Below, in pieces: positions 34,762 to 43,537 of a stretch of DNA of 64,000 nt. Origin of the DNA: Emcibacter sp. (lineage in GTDB: Bacteria > Pseudomonadota > Alphaproteobacteria > Sphingomonadales > Emcibacteraceae); NCBI RefSeq assembly GCF_963675455.1, contig NZ_OY776217.1, forward strand, positions 496,001 to 560,000, read 5' to 3'. The notes beneath the pieces are model-generated. The model was not told the DNA's origin. It did not search any database and saw only the letters and a program-made list of their open reading frames with translations. Each line of letters opens with the position of its first letter. Position 1 is the stretch's first letter. Both the position numbers and the translations under genes were made by a program.

Positions 34762-34797
34762 AATATTTATATATATCATATATCAATATTGTAAAGT
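34762..34797 (-). promoter_or_regulatory. promoter with overlapping AT-rich palindrome ahead of the sulfur operon
   Basis: On the minus strand TTTACA (34797-34792) and ATATAA are 17 bases apart, a good sigma70-type promoter. The same stretch (34762-34790) reads AATATT...AATATT with TATATAT and ATATAT facing inside, a nearly symmetrical AT-rich palindrome like those bound by BigR/SqrR-type repressors. A repressor there would block the polymerase. The regulator gene is second in the operon. Confidence 0.55.
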
Positions 34798-34834
34798 GTT
34801 AAATAGATATTATTATTAAGAATCCTGAGCACAA

Positions 34835-34861
34835 AAAGGGGCCGATCCCTACCGGTCCCCG
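34835..34861 (-). terminator. minus-strand terminator-like hairpin with no gene before it
   Basis: On the minus strand GGGGACCGG and the facing CGGCCCC (with a one-base bulge) form a stem around TAGGGAT, followed by TTTTTG. It lies upstream of the sulfur operon promoter, and no minus-strand gene precedes it, so the transcript it ends is unknown. It may insulate the promoter. Confidence 0.5.
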
Positions 34862-35159
34862 TTTGACTTACTTTGTTCTGTTATCTGCGGCAGCTTTATC
34901 TTTCTTCCTCCTCACCCCATCATTTCCATTAGATTACCGTTAATTTCGCATTTAATCTAATTTTAATATAATGGTGCTAATTATATTCATTCTATTCGAA
35001 AAATAGGGACAGCATACCTCCCGGGTAAAAGGAAAAATAATTTCTCGGGAGAAGATAAAAACGGTTTCGGATTCCCCTGGCACATTTAAGAAAATCTAAA
35101 AAATCAAGGGACCCGTATAACCAGAAATCGCTATGTAGTATATGTAAGGAGTTTAGTTT
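34862..35159. other. intergenic region upstream of the PAS gene
   Basis: About 300 AT-rich bases without a convincing gene. A hairpin with arms CTCCCG (35018-35023) and CGGGAG (35046-35051) and a long A-rich loop lies in the probable 5' leader of the PAS gene. A good ribosome site, AAGGAG, is at about 35147. A TGGCAC at 35078 lacks the matching -12 element of a sigma54 promoter. Confidence 0.4.
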
Positions 35160-35687
35160 ATGTCGAGACCGTCTGTCTCGCCAACGGGCCAGGAGCGCAC
35201 GTTTGGCGAAAATGAGATCATCGTGAGCAAGACCGATCTCAAAGGTAAAATCACTTATATGAATCAACTTTTTGAGGAATTGTCCGGGTTCACCAGGACT
35301 GAACTGCTGGGACAGCCCCATAATATTATCCGCCACCCGGACATGCCGAGAAGCATTTTTGATCTGGCCTGGGAAACCATCAAGCAGGGCAACGAAATTT
35401 TTGCCTACGTCAAGAACATGTGCAAAAACGGTGACCATTACTGGGTACTGGCCCACATGGTCCCCTGCTATGACGTCAATGCCAACCTGACAGGGTATCA
35501 TTCCAACCGCAGACTTCCGCAAAAAAAGAATGTCTCCGTCATGGAAGATGTTTATGGCGAGCTCCTGGCAATTGAAAACCGCGAAACAAACCCCAAGGAC
35601 GGCATGGCAAAAGCCAGGGCCCATCTGAGCAACATGCTTCAGGACAGAAATGTCGAGTATGACGAGTTTATTTTCTCGCTGAATTGA
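35160..35687 (+). CDS. stand-alone PAS protein, Aer-like
   Basis: A 175-residue soluble protein made almost entirely of one PAS domain (about residues 15-125). The stretches SKTDLKGKITYMNQLFEELS, GFTRTELLGQPHNIIRHPDM and KNGDHYWVLAHMVPC are typical of the FAD-binding PAS of the aerotaxis receptor Aer. There is no transmembrane helix, HAMP or methyl-accepting domain. About 76 bases downstream is a soluble chemoreceptor that lacks a PAS domain, so the two may form one receptor in two parts. Flavin binding is inferred from similarity. Confidence 0.85.
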   Translation: MSRPSVSPTGQERTFGENEIIVSKTDLKGKITYMNQLFEELSGFTRTELLGQPHNIIRHPDMPRSIFDLAWETIKQGNEIFAYVKNMCKNGDHYWVLAHMVPCYDVNANLTGYHSNRRLPQKKNVSVMEDVYGELLAIENRETNPKDGMAKARAHLSNMLQDRNVEYDEFIFSLN

Positions 35688-35763
35688 TCAGTACGGCAGG
35701 GCCGGCTGATCAACCGGAAAGCGATAGATAACAATAAAACAACTGTGAAGCAGAGTAAAAAAA

Positions 35764-37089
35764 ATGGGATTAGTAAGTAAATTTATGTCGGGTGGAAAAG
35801 CCGTCAATGACGCAATTTCCGCCGAAGATATCAAGCAAATCATCAACTATTGCAATGCTGCGGCGGAAGGCCCCGGTCATCTCGCACCTCCGAAAGTGCA
35901 GGAACATCCCCTCGCAACTTCGCTGGCTGCTTCCGTTACCAGGCTGGCAGAGAAAATAAATACAGCAGACAGCAATGATTTTTCCCTCGAAGAAGCCATG
36001 GAAGTCTGTACACAGGTCGCCCTGGGCAATATGGAAGCCCGGATTGTAAAAAGCGACATGTCCGGCAGAACAGGCGAGTTCTTCCACAAGATCAACCATA
36101 TGCTTGACGTGATTGACGCCTATATGCGGGAAGCCGGCGCCTCCCTGACGGCAGTTCGCGACAAAAAATATTTCCGCCGGGTGCTGCCCGAGGGCCTGCA
36201 GGGCGAATTCAAGCGCCATGCCGGAAACATCAACTCCACCCTGCAGACCATCAGCGACCAGAATGTCAGTTTCCGGACCATGGCCGAAAAATTTGTCGGC
36301 AATGTAAAAACAGTCATTGAAAGCACCACTGAAATGGCGCCCAAGACGGACAGCATGTCACAGAGTGCCGGTCAGACAAGAGATACCTGTGAAGAAGCCC
36401 TGAAGTCCGCCAACTCCACAATGACCAATGTCAACACGGTGGCAAGTGCGGCTGAAGAACTGACAAGTTCGATTTCTGAAATCAGTGCCCAGACAGAACG
36501 TTCCAGCAAGGCCGTCCAGGAAACCGTAACGGATGTTGCCCGAACCAGCGAGTCCGTTAAGGAACTGACCTCTGCGGCCGAACAGATCGGAAACGTCCTC
36601 AGTATCATTACGGATATCGCCAATCAGACCAATCTGCTGGCGTTGAACGCCACCATCGAGGCCGCACGGGCAGGGGAAGCCGGAAAAGGTTTTGCCGTTG
36701 TTGCCAATGAAGTGAAGGGACTGGCCAAGAAGACATCCGAAGCAACCGATGAAATAGCGAACCAGATTACCAGCATTCAGGAGGTTACCCGCCAAACTGT
36801 CGAAGCCATCGGCAAGATCGGCAGCAGGATTAATGGTATTGACGAAACCACGCAGGGAATTGCGAGCGCCGTTACCCAACAGACAGCCGCCACGAATGAA
36901 ATCAGCCGAAGCGCACAAATGGCAGCGACAATCACCGACCAGATGTTAAATCAGCTCAAGGAAGTAAGCAATGTCGCCTCGCAGACCGGCGCCATTGCCC
37001 AGGACCTGAATGCAGCCGTCGGCTCTTTGTCCTCCACATCACAGATCCTGGAGGGAGAGGTCAACGACTTTATGGTCTCGGTCGGCTAA
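35764..37089 (+). CDS. soluble methyl-accepting chemotaxis protein
   Basis: A 441-residue chemoreceptor without transmembrane helices. The N-terminal 180 residues look like HAMP-type helices (for example ALGNMEARIVKSDMSGRTGE). The methyl-accepting signalling domain has the conserved hairpin tip NQTNLLALNATIEAARAGE, then GKGFAVVANEVKGLAKKT. It would control CheA through CheW from the cytoplasm. There is no sensory domain of its own, and the PAS protein encoded just upstream is the obvious candidate partner. Confidence 0.9.
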   Translation: MGLVSKFMSGGKAVNDAISAEDIKQIINYCNAAAEGPGHLAPPKVQEHPLATSLAASVTRLAEKINTADSNDFSLEEAMEVCTQVALGNMEARIVKSDMSGRTGEFFHKINHMLDVIDAYMREAGASLTAVRDKKYFRRVLPEGLQGEFKRHAGNINSTLQTISDQNVSFRTMAEKFVGNVKTVIESTTEMAPKTDSMSQSAGQTRDTCEEALKSANSTMTNVNTVASAAEELTSSISEISAQTERSSKAVQETVTDVARTSESVKELTSAAEQIGNVLSIITDIANQTNLLALNATIEAARAGEAGKGFAVVANEVKGLAKKTSEATDEIANQITSIQEVTRQTVEAIGKIGSRINGIDETTQGIASAVTQQTAATNEISRSAQMAATITDQMLNQLKEVSNVASQTGAIAQDLNAAVGSLSSTSQILEGEVNDFMVSVG

Positions 37090-37337
37090 CCCACCGGGAC
37101 CACATCCGGACGATCCGGACTGGTAAAATTATAGCTGCAGGTGCCGACAGATTTCCGCCACATGGCGATAGTCGGTGCCGCAGCACCCACCAGCTATCCA
37201 ATAGCTCCCTCCAGGCTCGCCGGCCTCTTTACAACGCCAGTGGAAGGTGGGATTGTCATGTCAAAGGTTCTGAATGATTCCCGCATGTTGCCCCGACAGC
37301 TATTGTTCTATCGGGACTATATCGAGAGAAACTTCAG

Positions 37338-40019
37338 TTGATCCAGCAGGTAACCAAGACAGAGATATTGACAGATATGTTTCCCGAATCCCGATCCGTC
37401 CTGGAGCAATATACCACCCCCTGGCATAGCCTGGAGGAAAAAGGCATACTGGAAAAACTTGTCAGTTCTCCGTCGGGGCTTTCCAGTAATGAAGTCGATG
37501 TCCGGCTGAAAAAATACGGCCCCAATCTTCTGCCTGAAGGGGACGTCAAGAAACTCTGGCAGATCATTCTCAGCCAGTTTTTCAATCCCCTTGTCTACCT
37601 GTTGCTGATTGCCGCTCTTCTGGCCTATGTGATCGGAGAGCATGTGGATGCCTATTTCATATTCGGGGTACTTGGTTTCAATGCCGTGATTGGCGCCTTT
37701 CAGGAATGGCGGGCAGAAGAAAGCGCCAAAGCATTGCAGAGCCTGGTGCGCACCCGCACCCAGGTTCTCCGCGACGGCCACTGGCAGGCAATTGACAGTA
37801 CTCAACTGGTCCCTGGTGACATCACCAAACTGGAAGCGGGACAAAAGATCGCAGCCGATATCCGGATACTTACAGGGCATGAATTGAAAGCCAATGAATC
37901 CCTGTTGACCGGCGAGTCACTACCCATCGGCAAAATTCCCGGAAAATGCCTGCCCGAGAAACTTGTTTTGGGAGACCGGACAAATATGCTCCATGCGGGG
38001 AGCGAACTGGAAACCGGAACTGGAACCGGCATTGTGGTCGCCACCGGCATGCTAACGGCATTGGGGAATATTGCCGAAGCCCTGACGGTCAAGGAGGCTG
38101 CCCGCCCGCCCCTGATCGAACGCATGGAAAGATTTTCCCGGCGCCTGATGATGTTTACCGTTCTTGTGATGCTGGGACTAGGTGGGTATCTGTATCTGGA
38201 AGGCGAACCCCTGGTTTCCATTTTCATGCTGGTGGTCGCCCTGGCCGTGGCCGCTGTGCCCGAAGGCCTGCCGGTTGCGGTCACAGTCGCCCTGGCCGCA
38301 GGCATGCACCGTATGGCCCGCAAGAATGTAATTGTCCGTCAGATGCCGGCGGCAGAAGGTCTGGGCGCCTGCAGTCTGATCCTCAGCGATAAAACCGGCA
38401 CCCTGACCCAGAACCGGCTGAGTGTAACAAAGATCTGGCTGGCGAATGGCGCTTCCTATGATCTGACCGGCGAGGAGCTAGAAGAGCGTGACAAGTTTCT
38501 GTGGCGGGCCGGCGCCGTCGCCGCCTTGTGTAATGACACCGTGGAAGACGCCGAACCCCTGACCGGGGACAGCGTTGATATTGCCTTCATCCGATTTGCC
38601 CGGAAAATCGGTCTGCATCAGAATGCCCTGCTCCGGCATTTTGCAAAAACAGCCTCAATCCCCTTTGATGCCCAGCGTCGCTATGCCGCCACTTTCCACA
38701 AGTTCGGCAGCCAGACCCTGGCCGCTGTAAAAGGCGCTCCCGAAGCCCTGGCGAAAATGTGCACAGCCGATCACGGCAGCTGGCTGGCCGAGGCCGATCG
38801 AATGGCGGCCGAAGGGTACCGGGTTTTGGCCATCGCCGGGGGTAAAGTTGAGTCTCCCACCGAACAGAACCTCAAAAATCTTCAGTTTATTGCACTCGTG
38901 GGCCTGATTGACCCGGTTCGCCCGGAAGTCCCCAATGCCGTAGCCCGCTGTCGGCACGCCGGCGTGGATGTGAGGATGGTTACCGGCGACCATCCGGCCA
39001 CGGCTCTGGCGATCAGCCGGGAGCTGGGCATCGCCACCTCAATGGAGGATGTCATTACGGGAGACGAACTGAAAGCCCTGCAAAATGACCGCACCCTGCT
39101 GCAGGAACAAATCCTGAAAGCAAAAGTTTTTGCCCGTGTGGAACCGCTACAGAAACGGGAAATTGTCAAGGCCGCCATGGAAGCCGGACATTTTGTCGCT
39201 GTCACCGGAGACGGGGTCAATGATGCACCGGCTTTGCGCGATGCACATATCGGTGTAGCTATGGGACTGGGCGGTACCGACATGGCCCGCAATGCGTCCG
39301 ACCTGATCATCACCGATGACAACTTTGCCTCCATCGTCGACGGCATAGAGGAAGGACGGGTTGCCTACGCCAATGTGCGCAAGGTGGTGTATCTCCTGCT
39401 CACCACCGGCCTCGGGGAAATCATCCTGTTCCTGCTCAGCCTGATGATCGGCCTTCCCCTGCCGCTGACTGCCATCCAGCTCCTCTGGCTTAATCTGGTG
39501 TCCAACGGCATCCAGGATGTGGCTTTGGCCGTGGAAAAAGGAGAGCCCGGCCTGATGCAGCAGCCTCCGCGACCCACAACAGAGGGTATTTTCAACCACC
39601 GTATGCTCAGGCAGATCGGAGTCCACGGCCTCTATATCGGTATTGCCGCCTGCGGGGTGTTCTGGTTTTCACTTAATTATCTCGGCCTGGATGAATTCCA
39701 AGCCCGCAACATGACTCTTCTGACCATGATCCTGTTCGAGAATGCCCATGTATTGAATGCCCGCAGCGAAACACGCTCCGTTTTCAGGATACCCTTTGCC
39801 GCCAACTGGTGGGTCATAGGCGCCGTCTTTGCCACCCAGGCCCTGCATACCTCAGCCATGCATATTCCGTTTATGCAGAAAATTCTGGAGATCACACCAA
39901 TCGCACCGGTTACATGGCTGCAGCTATTCGGGCTGGCTCTGGGGCTGATTATGCTCAACGAAATTTTCAAACTGGTCTCTCGGGAAACGCCTGTAAAACA
40001 ACCACAGCGCGGCCTCTAG
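37338..40019 (+). CDS. P2-type cation-transporting ATPase
   Basis: A P-type ATPase of 893 residues from a TTG at 37338 with GAGAGAAA upstream; an ATG at 37377 is the alternative start. Visible elements are the N-terminal cation-ATPase domain (PWHSLEEKGILEKL), LLTGESLPIG, the helix-4 motif VPEGLPVAVTVALA, the phosphorylation site DKTGTLTQNR (Asp351), and the hinge TGDGVNDAPALRDAHIGVAMG. It resembles calcium pumps of the SERCA/PMR1 group. In helix 6, however, the sequence is NLVSNGIQD, with asparagine where SERCA has the calcium-binding aspartate, so the transported ion is uncertain. It stands between two chemoreceptor genes. Confidence 0.9.
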   Translation: MIQQVTKTEILTDMFPESRSVLEQYTTPWHSLEEKGILEKLVSSPSGLSSNEVDVRLKKYGPNLLPEGDVKKLWQIILSQFFNPLVYLLLIAALLAYVIGEHVDAYFIFGVLGFNAVIGAFQEWRAEESAKALQSLVRTRTQVLRDGHWQAIDSTQLVPGDITKLEAGQKIAADIRILTGHELKANESLLTGESLPIGKIPGKCLPEKLVLGDRTNMLHAGSELETGTGTGIVVATGMLTALGNIAEALTVKEAARPPLIERMERFSRRLMMFTVLVMLGLGGYLYLEGEPLVSIFMLVVALAVAAVPEGLPVAVTVALAAGMHRMARKNVIVRQMPAAEGLGACSLILSDKTGTLTQNRLSVTKIWLANGASYDLTGEELEERDKFLWRAGAVAALCNDTVEDAEPLTGDSVDIAFIRFARKIGLHQNALLRHFAKTASIPFDAQRRYAATFHKFGSQTLAAVKGAPEALAKMCTADHGSWLAEADRMAAEGYRVLAIAGGKVESPTEQNLKNLQFIALVGLIDPVRPEVPNAVARCRHAGVDVRMVTGDHPATALAISRELGIATSMEDVITGDELKALQNDRTLLQEQILKAKVFARVEPLQKREIVKAAMEAGHFVAVTGDGVNDAPALRDAHIGVAMGLGGTDMARNASDLIITDDNFASIVDGIEEGRVAYANVRKVVYLLLTTGLGEIILFLLSLMIGLPLPLTAIQLLWLNLVSNGIQDVALAVEKGEPGLMQQPPRPTTEGIFNHRMLRQIGVHGLYIGIAACGVFWFSLNYLGLDEFQARNMTLLTMILFENAHVLNARSETRSVFRIPFAANWWVIGAVFATQALHTSAMHIPFMQKILEITPIAPVTWLQLFGLALGLIMLNEIFKLVSRETPVKQPQRGL

Positions 40020-40118
40020 AGCCCAACCACATCCAGCCACCCGGTTGATTTCCCCCCTTTATTTCAGAACATTAACCATTTCTTATGGGATATTTCCTAA
40101 ATATTCTATCACCTAGTA

Positions 40119-41495
40119 ATGAGTAGCTTTTTTGAGAAGTATTTTATGGAAAATAATAATAACCGGGAGGCCATTGAACAGTCTCTCACCTTTATCCTGG
40201 AGGGAAAGTTTGATCAGGTTCCGGAAGGGTCCTGCTCCGTTTCCAGACTTATCAGGCAGATTGCGGATCTAAACATCAGTCGCGTGGAAAAGAATCTGAA
40301 CCGAACGGTTCAGATGTCTGTGACAGCCAATCAGGGGGTTGCCGGCGTTGCTGAGATGATGCGGGAAATCAAGGAAGTCGACGTCCAGTCCCAGTCCATA
40401 ACGAAAGCCGTAGGCACACTGACAGCTTCCGTTGACAAGATCTCAGAAAGCGCCAATGGCGCAGCCCGTGATGTTTCTGTGGTGTCTGAAAGCGCCACAA
40501 GCGGCCTGAAAGCCGCCCGGACGGCGCAGACTACCATGATAGAAATTGCCGATTCCGTTCAACATGCGGCATCAAAGGTGAATGACCTTTCCAGTGCCTC
40601 GGAAGACATCGGCAAGATCGTCAAGGACATTGAGGTCATTGCAAAACAGACCAACCTTCTGGCGCTGAACGCCACCATCGAGGCCGCCCGCGCCGGCGAA
40701 GCCGGTAAAGGCTTTGCCGTAGTCGCCAACGAAGTGAAAAATCTTGCCCGTCAAACTGCAGACGCTACCGAAACCATCCGCAACCGGATTGACAACCTGC
40801 GCGGCGAAATGGCCGCAATTGTGTCGGCCATGAGTGAAGGAAATAAAAAAGCTGCTACCGGCAAAGAGGTGATTGACGCCTCGACCCTGGAAATGACCAG
40901 AATTTCAGATCAGGTCGACAATGTCAGCCGCAGGATGACGGAAATCAAGCATATCCTGCAGCGCCAGACACATAGCGTCAGTGAAGTCTCCGAAGGTGCA
41001 ACAACCATTGCCCGGATGAGCGCCTCCAACGTCAGCAAGGTAAACCAGGTGATCGACATTCTTGAAGCCACGGAAGCTCCCATTGTGGAAAGCATCAATG
41101 ACCTGATGAGCAGGGGCGGCAGGACCGCCACCATCTTTGCTGCGAAGTCCGATCATATGATCTGGATGCGCAAACTCGCGCAGATGCTTGCCGGACGTAT
41201 TTCGCTCTCACCGGAAGAACTGGCTGACCATCACAGCTGCCGTCTTGGCAAATGGTACGACACCCAAACCGACCATGCGCTGACCGCCCTGCCCGAATGG
41301 GCCAGACTGATGGACCCGCATCGGGCCGTTCATGAAGCCGGCATCCGCGCCTCGCGCCTGTTTAACGGTGGAGACATTGACGGCGCAATTGCCGCCGTCC
41401 GGGAGGCCGATGCCGCTTCCAGACAGGTAATGGATCTTCTGAACCGGATCGGGGCCAGCGCAACCGGTACCAGAAAACTGGCCCTGGCAGGTTAA
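40119..41495 (+). CDS. soluble chemoreceptor with C-terminal CZB zinc-binding domain
   Basis: A 458-residue receptor with no transmembrane helix. The signalling region has KQTNLLALNATIEAARAGE. From about residue 345 a CZB domain begins. Its zinc ligands are expected among the histidine of WMRKLAQ...DHH, SCRLGKWYD (cysteine) and PHRAVHEAG (histidines). CZB receptors in other bacteria sense zinc or are oxidised by hypochlorous acid at the zinc-bound cysteine. The start at 40119 is weakly supported; the ATG nine codons later is possible. There is no ligand-binding domain at the N-terminus. Confidence 0.9.
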   Translation: MSSFFEKYFMENNNNREAIEQSLTFILEGKFDQVPEGSCSVSRLIRQIADLNISRVEKNLNRTVQMSVTANQGVAGVAEMMREIKEVDVQSQSITKAVGTLTASVDKISESANGAARDVSVVSESATSGLKAARTAQTTMIEIADSVQHAASKVNDLSSASEDIGKIVKDIEVIAKQTNLLALNATIEAARAGEAGKGFAVVANEVKNLARQTADATETIRNRIDNLRGEMAAIVSAMSEGNKKAATGKEVIDASTLEMTRISDQVDNVSRRMTEIKHILQRQTHSVSEVSEGATTIARMSASNVSKVNQVIDILEATEAPIVESINDLMSRGGRTATIFAAKSDHMIWMRKLAQMLAGRISLSPEELADHHSCRLGKWYDTQTDHALTALPEWARLMDPHRAVHEAGIRASRLFNGGDIDGAIAAVREADAASRQVMDLLNRIGASATGTRKLALAG

Positions 41496-41509
41496 GTCGG
41501 CTTTTCCAG

Positions 41510-41710
41510 TTATTCCTGTGGCAGGCCATCCGATGCATTGCGGATGGCCTCGCGCACCATTTCCGGATCCCCGCTTTGCTGTGCAAGAACCATCACCAGC
41601 CTGGCCAGGAAAAGGGCATGCTTGTCTTCGCCCGCCTTGTCCAGTGCTTCCGCCAGCCGGTCATAGATTTTTTCCAGCTCTTCAAACGGCATATTCGTTT
41701 TTCCCGTCAT
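41510..41710 (-). CDS. DUF2783 small protein, partner of the flavin monooxygenase
   Basis: A 66-residue helical, acidic protein (PFEELEKIYDRLAEALDKAG...) of the DUF2783 family. It overlaps the end of the flavin monooxygenase gene by four bases (ATGA), showing coupled translation. DUF2783 genes are regularly found in this position. The function is unknown; a small accessory subunit of the monooxygenase is an inference. Confidence 0.78.
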   Translation of the reverse strand: MTGKTNMPFEELEKIYDRLAEALDKAGEDKHALFLARLVMVLAQQSGDPEMVREAIRNASDGLPQE

Positions 41711-43368
41711 GCTGTTCCTCCCAGAGTGACCGCAAGTGCCTGTTCTACTTCCTGCGGAATAATCTCCTTCCAGCGAGCAGCAATATGCCGGTCCGGCCGG
41801 ATCAGATAGAAAGTTCCCGATTGCGCATTATAGGCCGCAAAGGCGGACGCGTGATCTTCTCTGTTCAGAACAACAGGCGTGAACGCATCACCATCCACCT
41901 TTAATTCGGCAAACAGCTCTTCAATCTGCCCTGGCACATTACCGTCGTCAGAAAAATATAAACCGCTAAAGCCACGCCCCAGATGATCCAGGAGATAGTC
42001 ATCTTCGGCCAGTTTCCGGTTCAGGGCCGGGGAGCCGGCTGAGGGCCCGGCATCAAACTCCACGTCCCGCTCAGGAAAAGCCGTCAGCGGACTGTCCGCA
42101 TAGGTATAGGGCTGGACCTGGCGCGGGTCGGCAAATTTTTTCGCAAAGTCATTATCCACCGCCAGCGACAGCACCGTCTCCCGCATCAGGGCATAACCCG
42201 GCGTCGGCGGAGTCATGAAACGGGCGCTTTTCCCGGCATTGGCAAACACATCCAGGGTCGCGCCGCGCCGTTCCGGCGTATAACTGTCGAGCAGGCATTC
42301 CGGCGCTGCCCCTTTCAGGACATAGGCCAGTTTCCAGGCCGCATTGACCGCATCGGCAAAACCGTTGTTCAAGCCCCGGACCCCGAAGATAGGCACGATA
42401 TGGGCGGAATCGCCGATAAAGATCACCCGGCCATCACGATAGTCATCCAGGCACAGGGTATTGGCGGTATAAATGCTCCACCATTCCAGTTTCCAGTCAC
42501 CCTGGTGCCCGATCATATCCAGGATCGCCTGCACCCGCGGACGGATATTCTCTTCCCGAACGGCGTCTTCGGCGCTTTCCCCTTCCTGCAACTGATAATC
42601 CACTCGCCAGATATTATCCGGCTGTTTGTGGACCAGAATGGTCGCATCCGGGTTGGCGGAAGAGCGGAAAAATGACCGTCGTTCAGTGGGAAAATCATGT
42701 TGCATCTGCACGTCGGCAATCACATAGTTGCCCTCCAGATTGTCCCCCTTGAGCCTGAGGCCGCACATTTTGCGGATAGGGCTCCGCGCCCCGTCCGCCG
42801 CCAAAAGCCAGTCAGACTGGAGTTCGTATTCCCCTTCCGGTGTGTCCACCTTCAGTGTCACCCCTTGGGAATTGCGCTTCAGCCCGGTCACCCGGCTTTG
42901 CCAGCGCAGGTCGATCAGATCGGGATAGTCCGCCGCCTTGTCGACCAGATACTGCTCGATATATTGCTGCTGGATATTATACATGGGCAGGAAACGCTCT
43001 TCCCCGGAGTGAGGCATTTCCAGCCGGTAAATCATCTTGTCCCGGTAAAAACACTGGCCGTGGGTCCAGCCCAGAGCTTTATCGAGGAAAGGCTCGACAA
43101 CATCAAGCTGCTGCAGGGTTTCAAAACTGTTGCGAGAAATACAGATCGCCCGGCTGCCGTCATTCAGAGTGTCCTTCTCGTCGAGCACCACAGAGCGGAC
43201 CCCGCGCCGGGCAAGCTCCAGGGCCGCCGTCAGGCCGACCGGTCCGGCCCCGACGATCACCACCGGATGAATGACCTCTTGCCCATCCATTTCCGGCGGC
43301 CTGTGGAACGGAAAAGTCGGATAGTCGAAATACAGGAAATCGTTTTGTCCCTTGCCCTTGGGTCTCAT
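41707..43368 (-). CDS. FAD-dependent aromatic monooxygenase, MhpA-like
   Basis: A 553-residue class A flavoprotein hydroxylase. The N-terminal dinucleotide motif is VIVGAGPVGLTAALELARRG. The FAD ribityl-binding motif is IFIGDSAHIVPIFGVRGLNN, and LLAADGARSPIRK is the DG motif. The closest described relatives are 3-(3-hydroxyphenyl)propionate hydroxylases and similar phenol hydroxylases, but no ring-cleavage genes are nearby, so the substrate is open. A thioredoxin-like C-terminal domain occupies the last 150 residues or so. It is the first gene of a two-gene unit with DUF2783. Confidence 0.87.
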   Translation of the reverse strand: MRPKGKGQNDFLYFDYPTFPFHRPPEMDGQEVIHPVVIVGAGPVGLTAALELARRGVRSVVLDEKDTLNDGSRAICISRNSFETLQQLDVVEPFLDKALGWTHGQCFYRDKMIYRLEMPHSGEERFLPMYNIQQQYIEQYLVDKAADYPDLIDLRWQSRVTGLKRNSQGVTLKVDTPEGEYELQSDWLLAADGARSPIRKMCGLRLKGDNLEGNYVIADVQMQHDFPTERRSFFRSSANPDATILVHKQPDNIWRVDYQLQEGESAEDAVREENIRPRVQAILDMIGHQGDWKLEWWSIYTANTLCLDDYRDGRVIFIGDSAHIVPIFGVRGLNNGFADAVNAAWKLAYVLKGAAPECLLDSYTPERRGATLDVFANAGKSARFMTPPTPGYALMRETVLSLAVDNDFAKKFADPRQVQPYTYADSPLTAFPERDVEFDAGPSAGSPALNRKLAEDDYLLDHLGRGFSGLYFSDDGNVPGQIEELFAELKVDGDAFTPVVLNREDHASAFAAYNAQSGTFYLIRPDRHIAARWKEIIPQEVEQALAVTLGGTA

Positions 43369-43537
43369 GTCGGTCTCTCATTTTGCAGAACAGTCATGTC
43401 GGCGAGTAGACCAGACCGCCCCCTGTTCTGTCCACCATTAACCCCTCCCCGGGACATCATACTTTATGGTCAAAAAGACCTGCCTTTGCAGCCATTTTCC
43501 CTGTAAGCTATATTCAGGCAATGCCGAAGAGAGAGTA

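Noticed and set aside
35078..35095. Sigma54-like TGGCAC upstream of the PAS gene
   Set aside because: The expected GC element about five bases later is missing, so it is not a credible -24/-12 promoter.
37141..37341. A 66-codon frame between the chemoreceptor and the ATPase gene
   Set aside because: No family features and no clear ribosome site; a shorter frame from 37258 is conceivable but cannot be supported.
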